A DNA stretch of 64,000 bases from Fremontodendron californicum (Eukaryota; Streptophyta; Magnoliopsida; Malvales; Malvaceae): positions 6,148,001 to 6,212,000 of the forward strand of contig JAULJL010000017.1 of assembly GCA_030761205.1 (NCBI GenBank), read 5' to 3'. This document shows, in pieces, positions 11,701-23,343 of the stretch (position 1 is its first letter; the number at the start of each line of letters is the position of its first letter). Under the pieces are notes generated by a model that ran no database searches, was not told the origin of the DNA, and saw only the letters and a program-made list of their open reading frames with translations. A program made the position numbers and the translations under genes.

Positions 11701-14054
11701 TCCCGTTCCTACTTAGGATGAGTCAAATGCTTTTCTTAGTTGTGCTGTGTGCAGTCTGCACCTGCAGTGGGTCAGCCAACTGTGGCAAATGCCTTCCTGC
11801 AATTGAAAAAAAACAAACAAATAAACAAAAAAGGATATTTTGATACTTAATACTCTTTATTATTAATTTATTATTGTTTTAGTTGGTTTGTGGATCAATG
11901 CAAACAATTAATGAAATGAAATCAGAATGCTATGAATTTCTTATTCTTTCTTAAATGTAATTACTAATTAAGGTTAAGTTAAGCTTATTCTAAGATCTTA
12001 ATTAATAGTTTAAGTTCTTAAGTTTCATAATGTTTCTTAATATAATATCACAATTAATCTTGAATAAAGTGATTTAATAAGAAATATGAAAATAAATGAA
12101 TCCACATGTAAAATGAGAGTGAAAGCTGAAAAATAATTAAATTTATTTTATATATCTCATTGAATAATAAGATATTGGACAATGATTTTGATATCGGATT
12201 AGAAGTTGAACTGATAAAAGTTTAAGTTCTCGGTTTATTTGGTCTTATCAATCGGTCCAATTATAAAAATACTTTTGATTTAATGGTATGATTTTTAATA
12301 TTGAGCTAAGAAATCAAAGGTTTAAATCATATCGCTTACAATAAAGTTTTTGAATAATAAAATAAATAAAAAATGGTTCAATAAGGTTTTTAACGAGTTT
12401 GCTAAATAGCTGATTTTATACATTTCATTTAATCAAATAAATCACTGATTTTCAATCTAATCAATTGATTCAATCTCATTTTTAATATAAAAAATTATTT
12501 TTAGAAATCGAATTCTTTGATAAAACGATAAGTTTACGTAACTAATTGTTTTAATTTATTGAAAAAAGTTTTTTAAAATATATTTATATATTTACATATT
12601 TTGACATATGCTAAGAATGAATATAATTATATTTTGTTAATATTAGTAATAATATTTATAATAATTAAATTTAAAAAAATAAAATTATTAAAGATAATCA
12701 GATTTGTGACTGAAAGAGGAATGGCAAGTGGCAATATAGTTAAAATAGGGGCGTGATGAGAAAAACGAGTTTCAAAATTTTGTTGGACGTGGTGGAAGGA
12801 AGTCAGCCTTGAAGTAATAGGTCAAGAGAGCGTGCCAGAATCCATCAGACAATCCTTTGTTTTTCCTCTTATTTTTTTTCTTTTTTTCGGACAACAGACA
12901 CCTCCATTCATTCTCGAAGTCCGAGGTAAGAACAAAATATAATTTTTCTTTTTTTTTTTTCAAAACCCAAAAAAAAATATATATATTTTATATAAATCAA
13001 AACTTCCTCTTGGGAAATGCTAAACTTGAAACCTCTTACCCAATGTTTCGGTAAACTTCATCCTCTCTTTTATTTGATATAGGATGACAATATATAGTAA
13101 AAAAAAAAAATTTGATATTATTTAATTTATTTTTAATAGCTTTAAATAATTTATGAATTTTGATATTAGTTTTATTATTTGTAATTAATTCGGATATGAA
13201 TTTTTGGATATTTATTATCCAAATTCGTTATGATTTTGGTTCTAATAATGTCGGATACTCGAATCTACTTTATTTATACGAATATATATTCAGATATTTG
13301 AATCTAATATTTATTTACATATTTAAGTTTTTATTATTTTATATTTTTATTTTTTATAAAATAATGTAATAAATTTAAATATTTAATAAATTTGAATATC
13401 CGATAAATATTATTCTTTAAATAAATACGAATTTAAATAATAAATCAATAACAAACGAATTCAAATTTTGAATAAATTAAATGAAAAAAAATTTGAATAA
13501 ATTAAATGAAAAGAACTTGAGAAATGAGTAACCTGTTATTACAAGTTTCCGGTTTCGGTTTCCGGTTTCATGTCTTAAATGAGATATGACGTGCCCCTAG
13601 CATTCCTCTTTCCTGTTTTTTGAGAATGTTTTTATTTTTTGTCTTCGCAGTTTCGAGGCGCGTGTTGTTCCGAACGTTAGTACAACTACAAGCCAGATAT
13701 AAGGGTAGCCTTGTCAGCACTATGTCTCTAAAGGGCCCACTCCCATTCCTTATTTTAGATTTTCAAATGATCCGATTTGTGATTGGCCATTGGGTCCCAT
13801 CGAATGCTTGCTGCCACGTTGCCTTTCACGTCCTGGGTATGGCTATTTTCAAGTGAAAGTCCAATTCAATGTTCAGAAACTTATGGTGCATCTGCAACGT
13901 AAAAGTTGTATTTAGATCAAGCGGCTGATAATCTATTAGTTCTTAACGGGATCCCACGTGTCAAATGATTAAAGAGGAAGCTGATCTTGGTTTGACTTGG
14001 GGTTTTTTATTGTATTCCACGCCTCCACGGTTTAACAATTTGTTTTTTTTATGG
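11701..14054. repeat. AT-rich intergenic DNA with a degenerate repeat at about 13080-13510
   Basis: No gene is recognisable. The sequence is strongly A+T rich. Around 13180-13430 it contains alternating ATTCGGATAT / ATATCCGA-type words in both orientations (for example 13189, 13252, 13397), which suggests an old palindromic element too decayed to class. The stretch 13600-13860 is less AT-rich and has an open frame (13620-13856) but no protein features. A single G-box core CACGTG lies near 13955. Confidence 0.35.
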
Positions 14055-14369
14055 CTTTTTGGTGGTGAACACTACGGTAGAAACTATTGTGGTAAGAACC
14101 GTGAGAACCTTCTTGAAAAAAGAGCTAAAGTTATCTTTTAAGACAATTACAAAAAAGTCAATAATAAAAAAGTATTTTGTGTTATTGTTATAATAAAAAC
14201 TTTATTACAAATTAATTAAATAAAATATTGTCATTATATTTATTTATGGATCAAACTATTTATCAAGTTTATAAGTTTGGCTAATTTGAGAATAAATTTG
14301 TTAGCCTAGATCCAATTTATAATATTATTTTATTAAAAAAATATATTTTTATTTTAATAAACTTATCAC

Positions 14370-14670
14370 ATGTAAGTCTAATAATTCGTATATTCATATT
14401 ATGTTCGTGTTATTTCTCGTGTTATAATCATGTTATAATCGTGTTTATGCTATTATATGTTTATATAAATTTTGACACCTCAATAATTCGTGCTATATAG
14501 ATTTTCACACATTTGTGGATTCGTGTAATTTATTTTGTGTCGTGTCATATTTTGTATCATATTTTAGTTATTTTCTCGTGTCGTGTCCGATATTACCAAC
14601 ATGTTAATTTTAGTGAATAAAGTTTTTTAAATTTAAACACGTATGTTAATTTAAACACATTTATTAGTAA
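14370..14670. repeat. TCGTGT-rich dispersed repeat remnant
   Basis: Many close copies of TCGTGT / TCGTGTTAT words (for example 14406-14450 and 14535-14590) lie together with TGACACCT. Stretches of CGTGTCGTGT are a common dispersed repeat type in dicot genomes. It lies inside the larger Mutator-like element. Ends cannot be fixed. Confidence 0.4.
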
Positions 14671-14821
14671 AAGTATAAAAAAAATTGTCGGGTCAGGCGA
14701 AGTTCATGTCGGACTTAAGTATGGTATCAATACTTTACGTGCTTGCTCAAGCCTGATCTGACCAACAATTGAGGCTCAAAATTTTGTCAAAGCCAATCAA
14801 ATACTACTAAATGTTACAATT

Positions 14822-15363
14822 TAGACCTGTCCACGGGCTAGGCTATCTATCCAAGCCCGAAGGCTCGCCCGATATTTGAGAGGGCTTGGACAAAAATATT
14901 AAGCCCAAAAAATGAGCATGAGCAAAAAACAAATCCCGTTTAAAAATTGGGTCGGGCCTTGGCTCCAATATTCAAGACCCGAGCTCAGCCTGGTCCGATC
15001 CATTTTTTCAATTATATAAAATATATTATTTTAATATATATTATATAATTTATATAATGTAAAGAATAAATATATTTATAATATTATAGTGTAAATATTA
15101 AAAATATATTAAGTTATTCATAGTTGAAAATTAATAAAATGAAAAAAAAAAAATTAATTACTAAAGATAAAATAAAAATAATATATATTTTTTTTTAAAC
15201 CTAGAGATGAGTCTAGGCTATCCATTTATAAATATGGACGAACTTGTGCAGAATTTGAGGCTTATATTTCAGGTCGAGCCTGACTTGGGCAAGTATATAT
15301 GGTGTTGATATCATATTTAAACCTGGTCGAAACCTAGCCCAACCCGACCCATAAACACCTCTA
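14822..15363. mobile_element. GGGC-rich terminal-inverted-repeat element, member 1
   Basis: The left end TAGACCTGTCCACGGGC and the right end, in reverse complement TAGAGGTGTTTATGGGTCGG, form imperfect inverted repeats. Further inside, stretches rich in GGGC and CCCGA (AAGCCCGAAGGCTCGCCCG, GGGTCGGGCC) flank an AT-rich core. The same terminal design (TAGA, GGTGT or CCTGT, then GGGC) recurs in this window at 31844-32087, 50207-50451 and 56555-56765. This is a widespread dicot repeat type; I cannot assign its superfamily. It is nested in the 14064-16593 element. Confidence 0.6.
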
Positions 15364-16602
15364 TTATAATCCTGACCTGTTCAGATAATCTTTGTTTTGT
15401 TTTTTACAAAAAACAAAATAAAAAAATGATATTTTTTTATTTAGTCTGTAATACTTTTTTATTTTTTATTAAGTTTTAAAACATATATAACTTAACATAT
15501 TTTTTAATGTTTAGATATAATATATATTTATTTTTTGAGTCCGCTTAAAATAGATCAACTACAATGAAAACTCTTACCGTGCAACCCATACAAACCCACG
15601 TTAAATGCAACAAAATTTGTCTTTTTAAATGAATTAAATAGAAGGGTGATAAAAAAATATTTATCTGTCATAAAAAAATTTATATAATTATTATATTATG
15701 AAATATGAATTATGATAAAATATTAAAAGCAACTTGAAATATTAAATAATTATTATATTTGTGATTAGACTTATTCATGAGTTAGATTATTTGTCATTTT
15801 TTCGGGTCTCATTAAAACTCTAAGAGGATTTGTCCCTCTCTCTTAGATTTTATTTGTTTCATAAATATTGACTTTTGCAATTTTTATATCCAGGTTGACA
15901 AAAATTTAAATGACAATGATAATTCACTTGAGGTCTACAAAAAATAACTGAAAACTTTAAAATTATTTTTTTTACAGATAAGAAAAGAAGATTTCTAATC
16001 TCATTCAAACAAAGCATAATTTTTTTCCCAAATTAGACTTACCCACAAGAAAAATCTTGGACACAAATTTTAAGTTCAAACTCAACTTGATATATTATTA
16101 TATTTATAAATAATTATTTTAATTTATTTTATTAGATAAATATATTTAAATATATTAAAATATTAATATTCAGCTAGTTTTATATTTTAAATGCTACTTT
16201 TGAAATATTAAAAATATTTAATATTAATATACACATATTTTTTAATAGTTTAATTAAAAAAAACTTTTAATATTATTATTGTAAATATTAAATAATATTT
16301 GAGTACTAAATCTCATTATTAATAATAGAGAAGATTAATATAAATTAAATTATTTTTAAAATAACAAAGTCTTATTTCTTTTTAATAAAATCTTTTGTCA
16401 TGATTTAGAATTAGTAAATAAGTTTTAGTTGTTAACTTTTTTTGTAATTTTCTCACATTTTCACATGTGAATCAGAAAAGGCATCTAATGACAGAAAAAA
16501 TGTGTGGCTTAGATTGATTATGTCAGATCTAATGGCTAAAATTGAAAGGGTTCTCATAGTTTGCATTGAAAAAGTTTGCATTGTAGTTGTTACCTTTTTG
16601 GT

Positions 16603-16980
16603 TCCCTAATTTCAAGCTCCTCAAAGAATGTAAATTGTTAAAAATAAAAATCAAATCAAATCCAAAGGTTAGCTTCTTATTCAATATAGTATCATCGTCT
16701 GTTTATTAAACTAAAAGGAAAATATTTAATCAGGAGATATCAATCCAATTGGGAAAAGTAATATAAAAGATGAATCATATATATTACTAGGATCATATTA
16801 ATAAATTTTTTTAAAGGTGAAAAAACAATTATGTTTATTTTTTCCCTCAATTTTAAAGAATCAGTACGCGTAGTTATTTCTTTTTTTAATTTAAAAAACA
16901 ATTTAAAAATTTCTATTATTTTAATTAATTATATTTTTATATATTTCACTTACATAATAAATATATATAAAACTAATTAA
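16603..16980. other. AT-rich spacer between two Mutator-type elements
   Basis: No gene, no RNA gene and no clear repeat structure. Simple AT-rich sequence between the 2.5 kb element and the 412-bp MITE. Confidence 0.4.
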
Positions 16981-16989
16981 ATCTATTAA

Positions 16990-17401
16990 GGATCATTATA
17001 TGGTACACCGTCAGTGAATTTTTTTAATTCCACAAGCGGTGTTCACACGCTTTCGTAACCTTTCATACGATTTATATTTTTTTAATTCGACCGTCGTATT
17101 TCGTGTTCTATTCGCGTAGATCATGCACGTCGAGTATCGAGTAAATTAAAAATGTTTAACTATTCGTTTCGACGTAAAAAACTTTCAACCTTTAAATATA
17201 TATTGAAAAAGATAATATCTCGATCGATATGATAGGGATATCGGATCGATTCAAAATTTTACATGCAAGACGAGTACGATTATATTGTTAAATCCGACGG
17301 TCTGTTTGTAAAAATATAAATCGTATGAAAGATTACGGAAGCATGTGAACACCGTTTGTGGAGTTAAAAAAATTCACTGACAGTGTACCAGATAATAATC
17401 C
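16990..17401. mobile_element. 412-bp Mutator-type MITE with about 100-bp inverted repeats and 9-bp target duplication
   Basis: The left end begins GGATCATTATATGGTACACC and the right end, in reverse complement, begins GGATTATTATCTGGTACACT. The match runs on for roughly 95-110 bases (GTCAGTGAATTTTTTTAA, CCACAA, CGGTGTTCACA, TTTCATACGATTTATATTTT, then GACCGTCG). The flanking 9-bp duplication ATCTATTAA is exact: 16981-16989 and 17402-17410. The element can fold into one long hairpin. The left border of the 18 kb tandem duplication (17381) falls 21 bases from its right end, so unit B keeps only the last 21 bases of this element (35718-35738). Confidence 0.85.
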
Positions 17402-17549
17402 ATCTATTAAATATAAAATTTTCTAAAAATAATAATTTAATTAATCTCAACTTTTACTTATAGAGATACATTAAATGTGCAAATATGAAAGCATTGATTT
17501 TGCTAACGTGTAATTTAAAGATATTTTTTTAAGGTTAATTAATATATTA

Positions 17550-17937
17550 AGTTTTTTTTATCACAATATAGTTATTTTTTTTAATTCTCAAAATATCGAT
17601 GTTTTTGTTTTAATGACCAAAATTCGTTTATTTTTTAACCTGCCATGACGATTTTCCAACGTATATATATATATTTTTTAAATGATGAAATGAAATCGTC
17701 ACTGACTATGGCGATTTCTCTTGTATAATTTTAATTTTTTTTTTAAATGATAAAGGGAAATCGCGTGACGATTTTCCTTCATCATTTAAAAAATAAAAAA
17801 TAAATTTGTATGTTGAAAAATAGTTATGGTCATGACAATTTTTCAATAGATTAAAAAATAAACGAATTTCGATTATTAAAATAAAAACATCAATATTTTG
17901 AAAATTAAAAAAATAACTATATTGTGATAAAAAAAAC
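17550..17937. mobile_element. Hairpin-forming MITE with possible 9-bp target duplication (unit A)
   Basis: A long inverted repeat: TTTTTTTTATCACAATATAG and following bases at the left match, in reverse complement, the right arm ending CTATATTGTGATAAAAAA. The arms run over 100 bases through AAATTCGTTTATTTTTTAA. The candidate target duplication AATATATTA lies at 17541-17549 and 17938-17946; its AT content makes a chance match possible. The core has several copies of TGACGATTTTCC or its complement in both orientations. Confidence 0.65.
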
Positions 17938-18559
17938 AATATATTATTTATAATAATATTATTATATTAAATACAAAATTTAATAATTTTATTCATTATT
18001 TTTAATATATTAAATAAAAATATTATCACATATAATAATTTTAAATAATATCCTTAAAACATTTATTAATAAAATCTATTAATCAATAAAAAAAAATAAA
18101 AAAAACCTAAAACAATCTTCAGCTGCTGCTAGACATCCGGTAGTTGAGAAGCGGCCCAAGAGAAGAGTTTCCCGCCTTATATAAAGCATGATCCTAGGCT
18201 AGGTTAGCTAGATGGGTTTATGGTAGCCGCGTGGCACTCTAGGGCAGCAAGCCAGCAAAATTTCAAATCAAAGCCAGTACTTACTACTTTGCAGTTTGCA
18301 GTAAAAGAATGTAGGATTAGAGTTTCCTTTGCAGGTTTGCACACCGTAGACACTCTTAGATCCGATCAACTAAAGTCTATAAATATTGATTAAAAATTAT
18401 TTAATTATTATTTTTAAAATATATATTTAATATATTATTTTTATTTAATTAAAAATTTTATTAATTATATATTATATTTTAAATACAATTTTAATTGATA
18501 TTTAATATTTCCTTTATATTTAAAATAATAAAAATATCAGAAAAGGAGAGATAAAAGGT

Positions 18560-18562
<3 letters not shown>

Positions 18563-18599
<37 letters not shown>
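18563..18599. repeat. (CT)n microsatellite, unit A
   Basis: About 18 CT repeats. The matching tract in unit B (36924-36950) has about 13, so the two units have diverged in length here. Confidence 0.95.
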
Positions 18600-18601
<2 letters not shown>

Positions 18602-18687
18602 GTCTATCAAATACTCCTCTCCTCCCAAATATCAAATTAAAACTCTTTTTTTTTTTTTTTTCTATGCTTCCTTCTTAGTTCTCATTA

Positions 18688-19164
18688 TAGATGTTTTTAG
18701 ATCGGATCAGATTTAAATTGAATTTATATATTATATTAATATTATATATATTTATTCAAATTCAATTCGATTCGACTCGACTAGAAATATGAATCTTAAA
18801 TTTTGATCAGATCCATCAATATTTAAAAATGGATAGTCCAAACTCGTTTAAATCTATTCATATTTTCTTACAAAAAAATATGTTATTTTTTATTTAATTT
18901 TTAGTTATTTTATATATTTTTTATTTTATTAAATTTTTAAACATACAATTAAACATATTTTTTAATATTTATATTATAATATAATATAATATATTATATT
19001 ATATAATTAAAAAACAGATCGGGTCGGATTCGAGCCTTAAATATTAAAATCTTATTTTTTTTATCCATATTTATTTTTTGAGTTTAATATTTTTGTTTAA
19101 ACTTTTTTAAATATCGAACGAATATTCAACCTTAAACGAATAACTCAGTCTTTTGACAAATCTA
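18688..19164. repeat. Degenerate TAGA-ended element, unit A
   Basis: Begins TAGATGTTTTTAGATCGGATC and ends with TGACAAATCTA, weak inverted termini of the TAGA type. It has a GGGTCGGATTCGAGCCTTAAA block inside the right half and an AT-rich core. It is probably an old relative of the GGGC-rich family seen at 14822-15363. Confidence 0.4.
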
Positions 19165-21540
19165 CTTCCTACTTATTTTTTTTTCCGTCAACCACGTTTT
19201 GTTTTGTTTGCTGGGTGTTGTTAGTTGTGTTGCCTATTTGTGTACTATATTACATATTTTTATTGCTTACAAATAGTGTTTAAATCTGTTAATTTTGAAT
19301 TTATATAAAATATGATACGAATATAATATATTTAATAAAAATTTCGATAATGAGTATTTATAAATATCAATTAAAAATTATTTAATAAATTTTATTAACG
19401 AGTATCTTTAAGATATTTTTTTATAGTAATTAATGATTTTATTATTAATTTTTAATATATTAGATAAAAATATTATTATATTATATGTAATAATCTTAAA
19501 AAACATATTTAAATACTCGTCTAAAATCTTTATTTAATTAAATATTAAAATTTAAATTTAATATATTATTTTTATTGAATTAAAAAAAAAATCATTAATT
19601 ATATTTTTTATATAAATATCATCTTAACTAATGTTATTAACTATTGATTAATATTTTACTTTAAAAAATACAATAATAAAATAATAAAAAAAATCTAATC
19701 TAATTAATATATGTATTAATAATTATATTTAAAATTTTAATATAATAATTTATTTTATTTTTACATAATTAAAAAAAAAAAAAACAATACATAAGTACAT
19801 AACATTCGTTATAAAATATCAAATTTACTTTTTGTGGGTTTTGAGGTGCTTTACTTTTGTCCATGAAAGGATCAAAAAAGGACCAATGTACTTGCATGCA
19901 GAAACTGAAAGGAGCTTTTTGAACCTTGCACCAATGTGGGTCGTTTGCTCGTTGGTTTGGTTGCCTCTTACACCCTACTTGAGTTGTTTTTACTCTTTTT
20001 ATAAAATGATCCGGTTAAAACCACTATTTAAGAATAATTAAAATACTAGCAAATAAAAAATTTCTTCTTAAATATTTTCAGTAAGTTTCTTATTTTATTC
20101 TTCTTTTGGGTTTGCAGGAAGAAAACAAATCATCCCTTGAGGCTTAAAGTTTGAAACGTCACCTAATAAGCATAATTGAACAATGAAGAAGAAAAAAATA
20201 ATCTGGCTTAAATATTTCAAGCAATTGTTTTTTTTAATTAGTACTAAACATATCTTCCTTTTTTCTTTTTTTTGAAGACCAATAATATAGTACTAAATAT
20301 ATCTTAATTATATTTTAAGAGTTTCATTTTATTACTACTTTTACTATTTTATTTTATTTTTTTGTCAAGAATAGAAATAAAAATAGTAAACTATAGTTTT
20401 TCCATATGGATGAGAATAGAGAGTGGGGAAGAAAGGCCCAGAAAGACCCAATTTTGTTTAGGCTTGAGCCATGTTAAAAATTAAAAAAAGCCACAAGGCC
20501 CACAACCACCCACCACCTATCTCAGGCCCATGGTAACTATCTTTATTGAATAATATAAACAAAGGTAAAAATGGTAATGACTAATGACAAAAGAGGTTAT
20601 AAGAAAGTTGAAACATAAAAACATGGAATGTTTTATAAGGAGCCTTATAACTAAATTGAAATTGAATAATATAAGTTAGTATTATTAATGTTTAAATTTG
20701 TCATGATTATTTATGGTGAAGGAGACAAAGACAATTAGGATTTTGACGCACGATTCGATATTTAAGTTAATTTTTCATCAATAGATAGAGATAAATAAAT
20801 GAGAGATAAGTGAAAGGGCATGGATGATGGAGGGCACATTATCTCTTATATGTGAGGTGTATCAGATATCAAAATTATTATATGAGAAATTATCTTTGAT
20901 ATAATTAAGGACATAATAATATTGCCTTGGTTGCTTAAAATAAAATAGATCGAGGCACTTAGGTGGCATGTTCGTAAGTGCTAATTTGTATTCTAAATGC
21001 GGAGACCTTAATCTTAGAGACCCAAATCTGAAGATCCAAGTCAATAATATTTCAGGCCCATATTGTTGTGTATAACAAATATATATATGCTAGTTAAAAA
21101 TCAACAAATGTCTTTCAATTGCTTGATCTACGAGCAAAGCTTAAAAACATGTCTTTCAATCCGTTGTTCGTTAATTTTATTTCGTGTCATATTTTCATAT
21201 TATATAAAATTTATCAAATCTAAAATTATCCTACTAACATGTAAAAAAAAAAAAATATAGCTTAAATGTGTGTTATAGTTTTTCTTAAAAAAATAATCCA
21301 ATCTCATATGCGTAGGGAAGAAACTTACAAGAACATACAACGTGAATATACTCTTAACAAAAATGCAATTGATTTCGACTTCGTTTAGAATCAAAATTCT
21401 AATTTTGGTGCGGTCCGATCGAGACATTTTTTGACATCAATCCCAATCGGATCGCACCTAACTATTGGCATGTACGATCTCATCGTGTTGACCTCTCAAT
21501 TTTAATGCGCTCCAGTGGGAAAACACTTTTCAATTCTATC

Positions 21541-21592
<52 letters not shown>

Positions 21593-22280
21593 GAATAGTG
21601 CATAGCAAAGACAAAAAATTGTCCTTGCCATTCTTTTATTTTTTTATGATTTTTTATTTAAAAATATAAAATATGTTTTAAAATTTAATATAATAAATAA
21701 ATATATTTTATTATATAATTAATATGAATTAATTAAAAATAATAATAAAATAAATACAAAAGTTTTATTTGATATATTACTATATTTTTATTAATTATTA
21801 ATATTTATTAATAAAATTATTATTTGATATAAATATAATTTTAATTATTTATTAATTTTATAAGTGTTAAATAATTTAAAATTTTTATTAGATACATATG
21901 TTTATCTAATGTCCTTAATAATCATTTTTTTACTATAATTTAGCTCACCATCACCGTTGTTTTTGAATCCAAACACATATCTCACCAATAATTTTAATCT
22001 CACTGTTATAATATCCAATATCACCACTACAGTAACTAATCTCACCGTCATCGTTATTTTCAATATTATAGTTTATCCAAATGGAACCTCCTTCAATTAT
22101 ACTAACAATGCCATTTACATGTATCATAAGTCCAACGGCTGAGATTGCACCGAATATCAATCATGTGAATCCCAACCGTCATTTGGATTCTCCCATTTAA
22201 ATGCGTCAACCGATGACTTAAATGCGTTTAAAGTAAAGCTTTCAAAACCGTCCGTGAATGTGCTTATAAATAATTTTAAA
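19165..22280. other. AT-rich non-coding DNA of unit A
   Basis: No gene supported. The open frame at 19832-20041 starts from TTG and has no family features, and 20862-21427 contains only short chance frames. Around 19395-19520 an inverted pair ACGAGTATCTTTAAGATAT / AAATACTCGTC suggests another AT-rich MITE remnant. Confidence 0.4.
21544..21590. repeat. (AT)n microsatellite, unit A
   Basis: A pure TA tract of 47 bases. The unit B counterpart at 39887-39915 is 29 bases. Confidence 0.95.
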
Positions 22281-22634
22281 GCCTTATTTAACATTGCTTA
22301 TAACACAGTTTTTAGATTAAAAATTATTTTTCATCGCAAAAATAATATTAAATAGATAAAAAAATTTGACTTTTGTTATTGAAATCATTATTTGAAAAGC
22401 CAAAAAATATAACTTTTAAATTTTAAAAGTTTTTATTATCATCACATCTCTATACTTTTATTATTTTAAACATTTTTTTTGACATTTTAATTTCTTACAA
22501 CACTTTTTTTCACAGCAATGTTAAACACTTATAAATTTTTAAACTATTTTTTTAACCAAAATTTTTAAACACATTTTTTTTAACTCAATTTTTTTCAACT
22601 CAAATTTTTTTCAATAGTAATGCTAAACTAATCC
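22281..22634. mobile_element. AT-rich MITE, member 1 of a two-member family (unit A)
   Basis: The left end GCCTTATTTAACATTGCT and the right end in reverse complement GGATTAGTTTAGCATTACT are inverted repeats. The interior shares ordered blocks (TTTTTCATCG, TTGAAATCAT, TTTGAAAAGCC, ATACTTTTATTATTTTAAA, TTTTTTTGACATTT, AACACTTA, TTTTTAAC) with the element at 25049-25412, so both belong to one family. The target duplication is unclear and the superfamily is undetermined. Confidence 0.6.
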
Positions 22635-23168
22635 TAAAAATGTAGTGATTCGTGTCTTATCCCACGCTCAAAAGATCACGCGCCTATTGATCTGTTGGAT
22701 TATTATTCATAATTCATTCAGCAATTAATGGCATGATCCTCGGACACGTGGCCCTACACGAGTTGGCTTTGAGGCTTTTGACGATTGAAAAGAAAGTGCC
22801 CAAAATGAATTTGAAGAAAGGAAGCCAATTAAAAATACCATGTTAGCGTTGAAATCCCACGTGGTTAACTATGATTGGGTAGCTCTATGCCTCATTTGTC
22901 TAACCAGTTGTAATTTTAATAATTTTTTACTTTTGAATTTTACGAGTATCTTAAAAATATTTTTTAAAATTATTAAATATAATAATATATTTATCTAATA
23001 TATATATTGAAAATGATAAATAATATATTATTTAATTTTAAAAAATATCCTTATGATATTAGTTAGCAAAAACCCTTTACTTTTTCTTTCTTTAGATTTT
23101 GTTCCTCAATCCTCTTTCCTATGAATTCTAAATTCTTGATTAGTTAATTAATTAATCTAAGAGTTTCA

Positions 23169-23343
23169 CTAACAAATATCTTTCTACCACCTTTAAAGTT
23201 AATTAATTATTATTTATAATAATAATATTATATTAAGTATAATAATTGATACTTACTTTTATTTATTATTTTTTATATATTCAGTAAATATATTATTATA
23301 TAATAGTAATAATCTTATATAATACTCTTAAAATATTTGTTAA
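23169..23343. mobile_element. Short AT-rich inverted-repeat element (unit A)
   Basis: Left CTAACAAATATCTTTC and right AAAATATTTGTTAAC are inverted relative to each other, enclosing about 170 bases of almost pure A/T. Similar inner words occur near 17950-18080 and 22935-23070, suggesting a small family. Confidence 0.4.

Larger units (their letters stand above)
14064..16593. mobile_element. Non-autonomous Mutator-like element (about 2.5 kb) with 9-bp target duplication
   Basis: The 9-bp sequence CTTTTTGGT occurs at 14055-14063 and again at 16594-16602. Just inside, the left end GGTGAACACTACGGTAGAAAC matches, in reverse complement, the right end that reads GTAACAACTACAATGCAAAC. The similarity continues through GAGAACC(T/C)TT and GCTAAA / TTTTAGCC, giving imperfect terminal inverted repeats of at least 50 bp. 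A 9-bp duplication with long inverted repeats is the Mutator signature. The interior is AT-rich, has no transposase frame, and holds two other repeats (14370-14670 and 14822-15363). The ends have diverged considerably, so the insertion is old. Confidence 0.65.

Noticed and set aside
13620..13856. Open frame in a less AT-rich patch of the intergenic region
   Set aside because: No start context, splice partners or family resemblance. Composition alone explains it.
8140..17380. Search for CRISPR arrays, operons or bacterial-type systems
   Set aside because: No regularly spaced repeats. Intron-rich genes and plant transposons show the DNA is plant nuclear, so such systems are not expected.
17550..17937. 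Long hairpin considered as a microRNA precursor
   Set aside because: The arms exceed 100 bases, sit next to possible 9-bp target duplications and have a repeat-like core. A MITE explains them better, though small RNA from it is not excluded.
19832..20041. Open frame repeated identically in both units (also 38180-38389)
   Set aside because: It starts from TTG, has no recognisable domain, and is kept only because the whole unit is duplicated. AT-rich flanks and neighbouring frames show no coding constraint.
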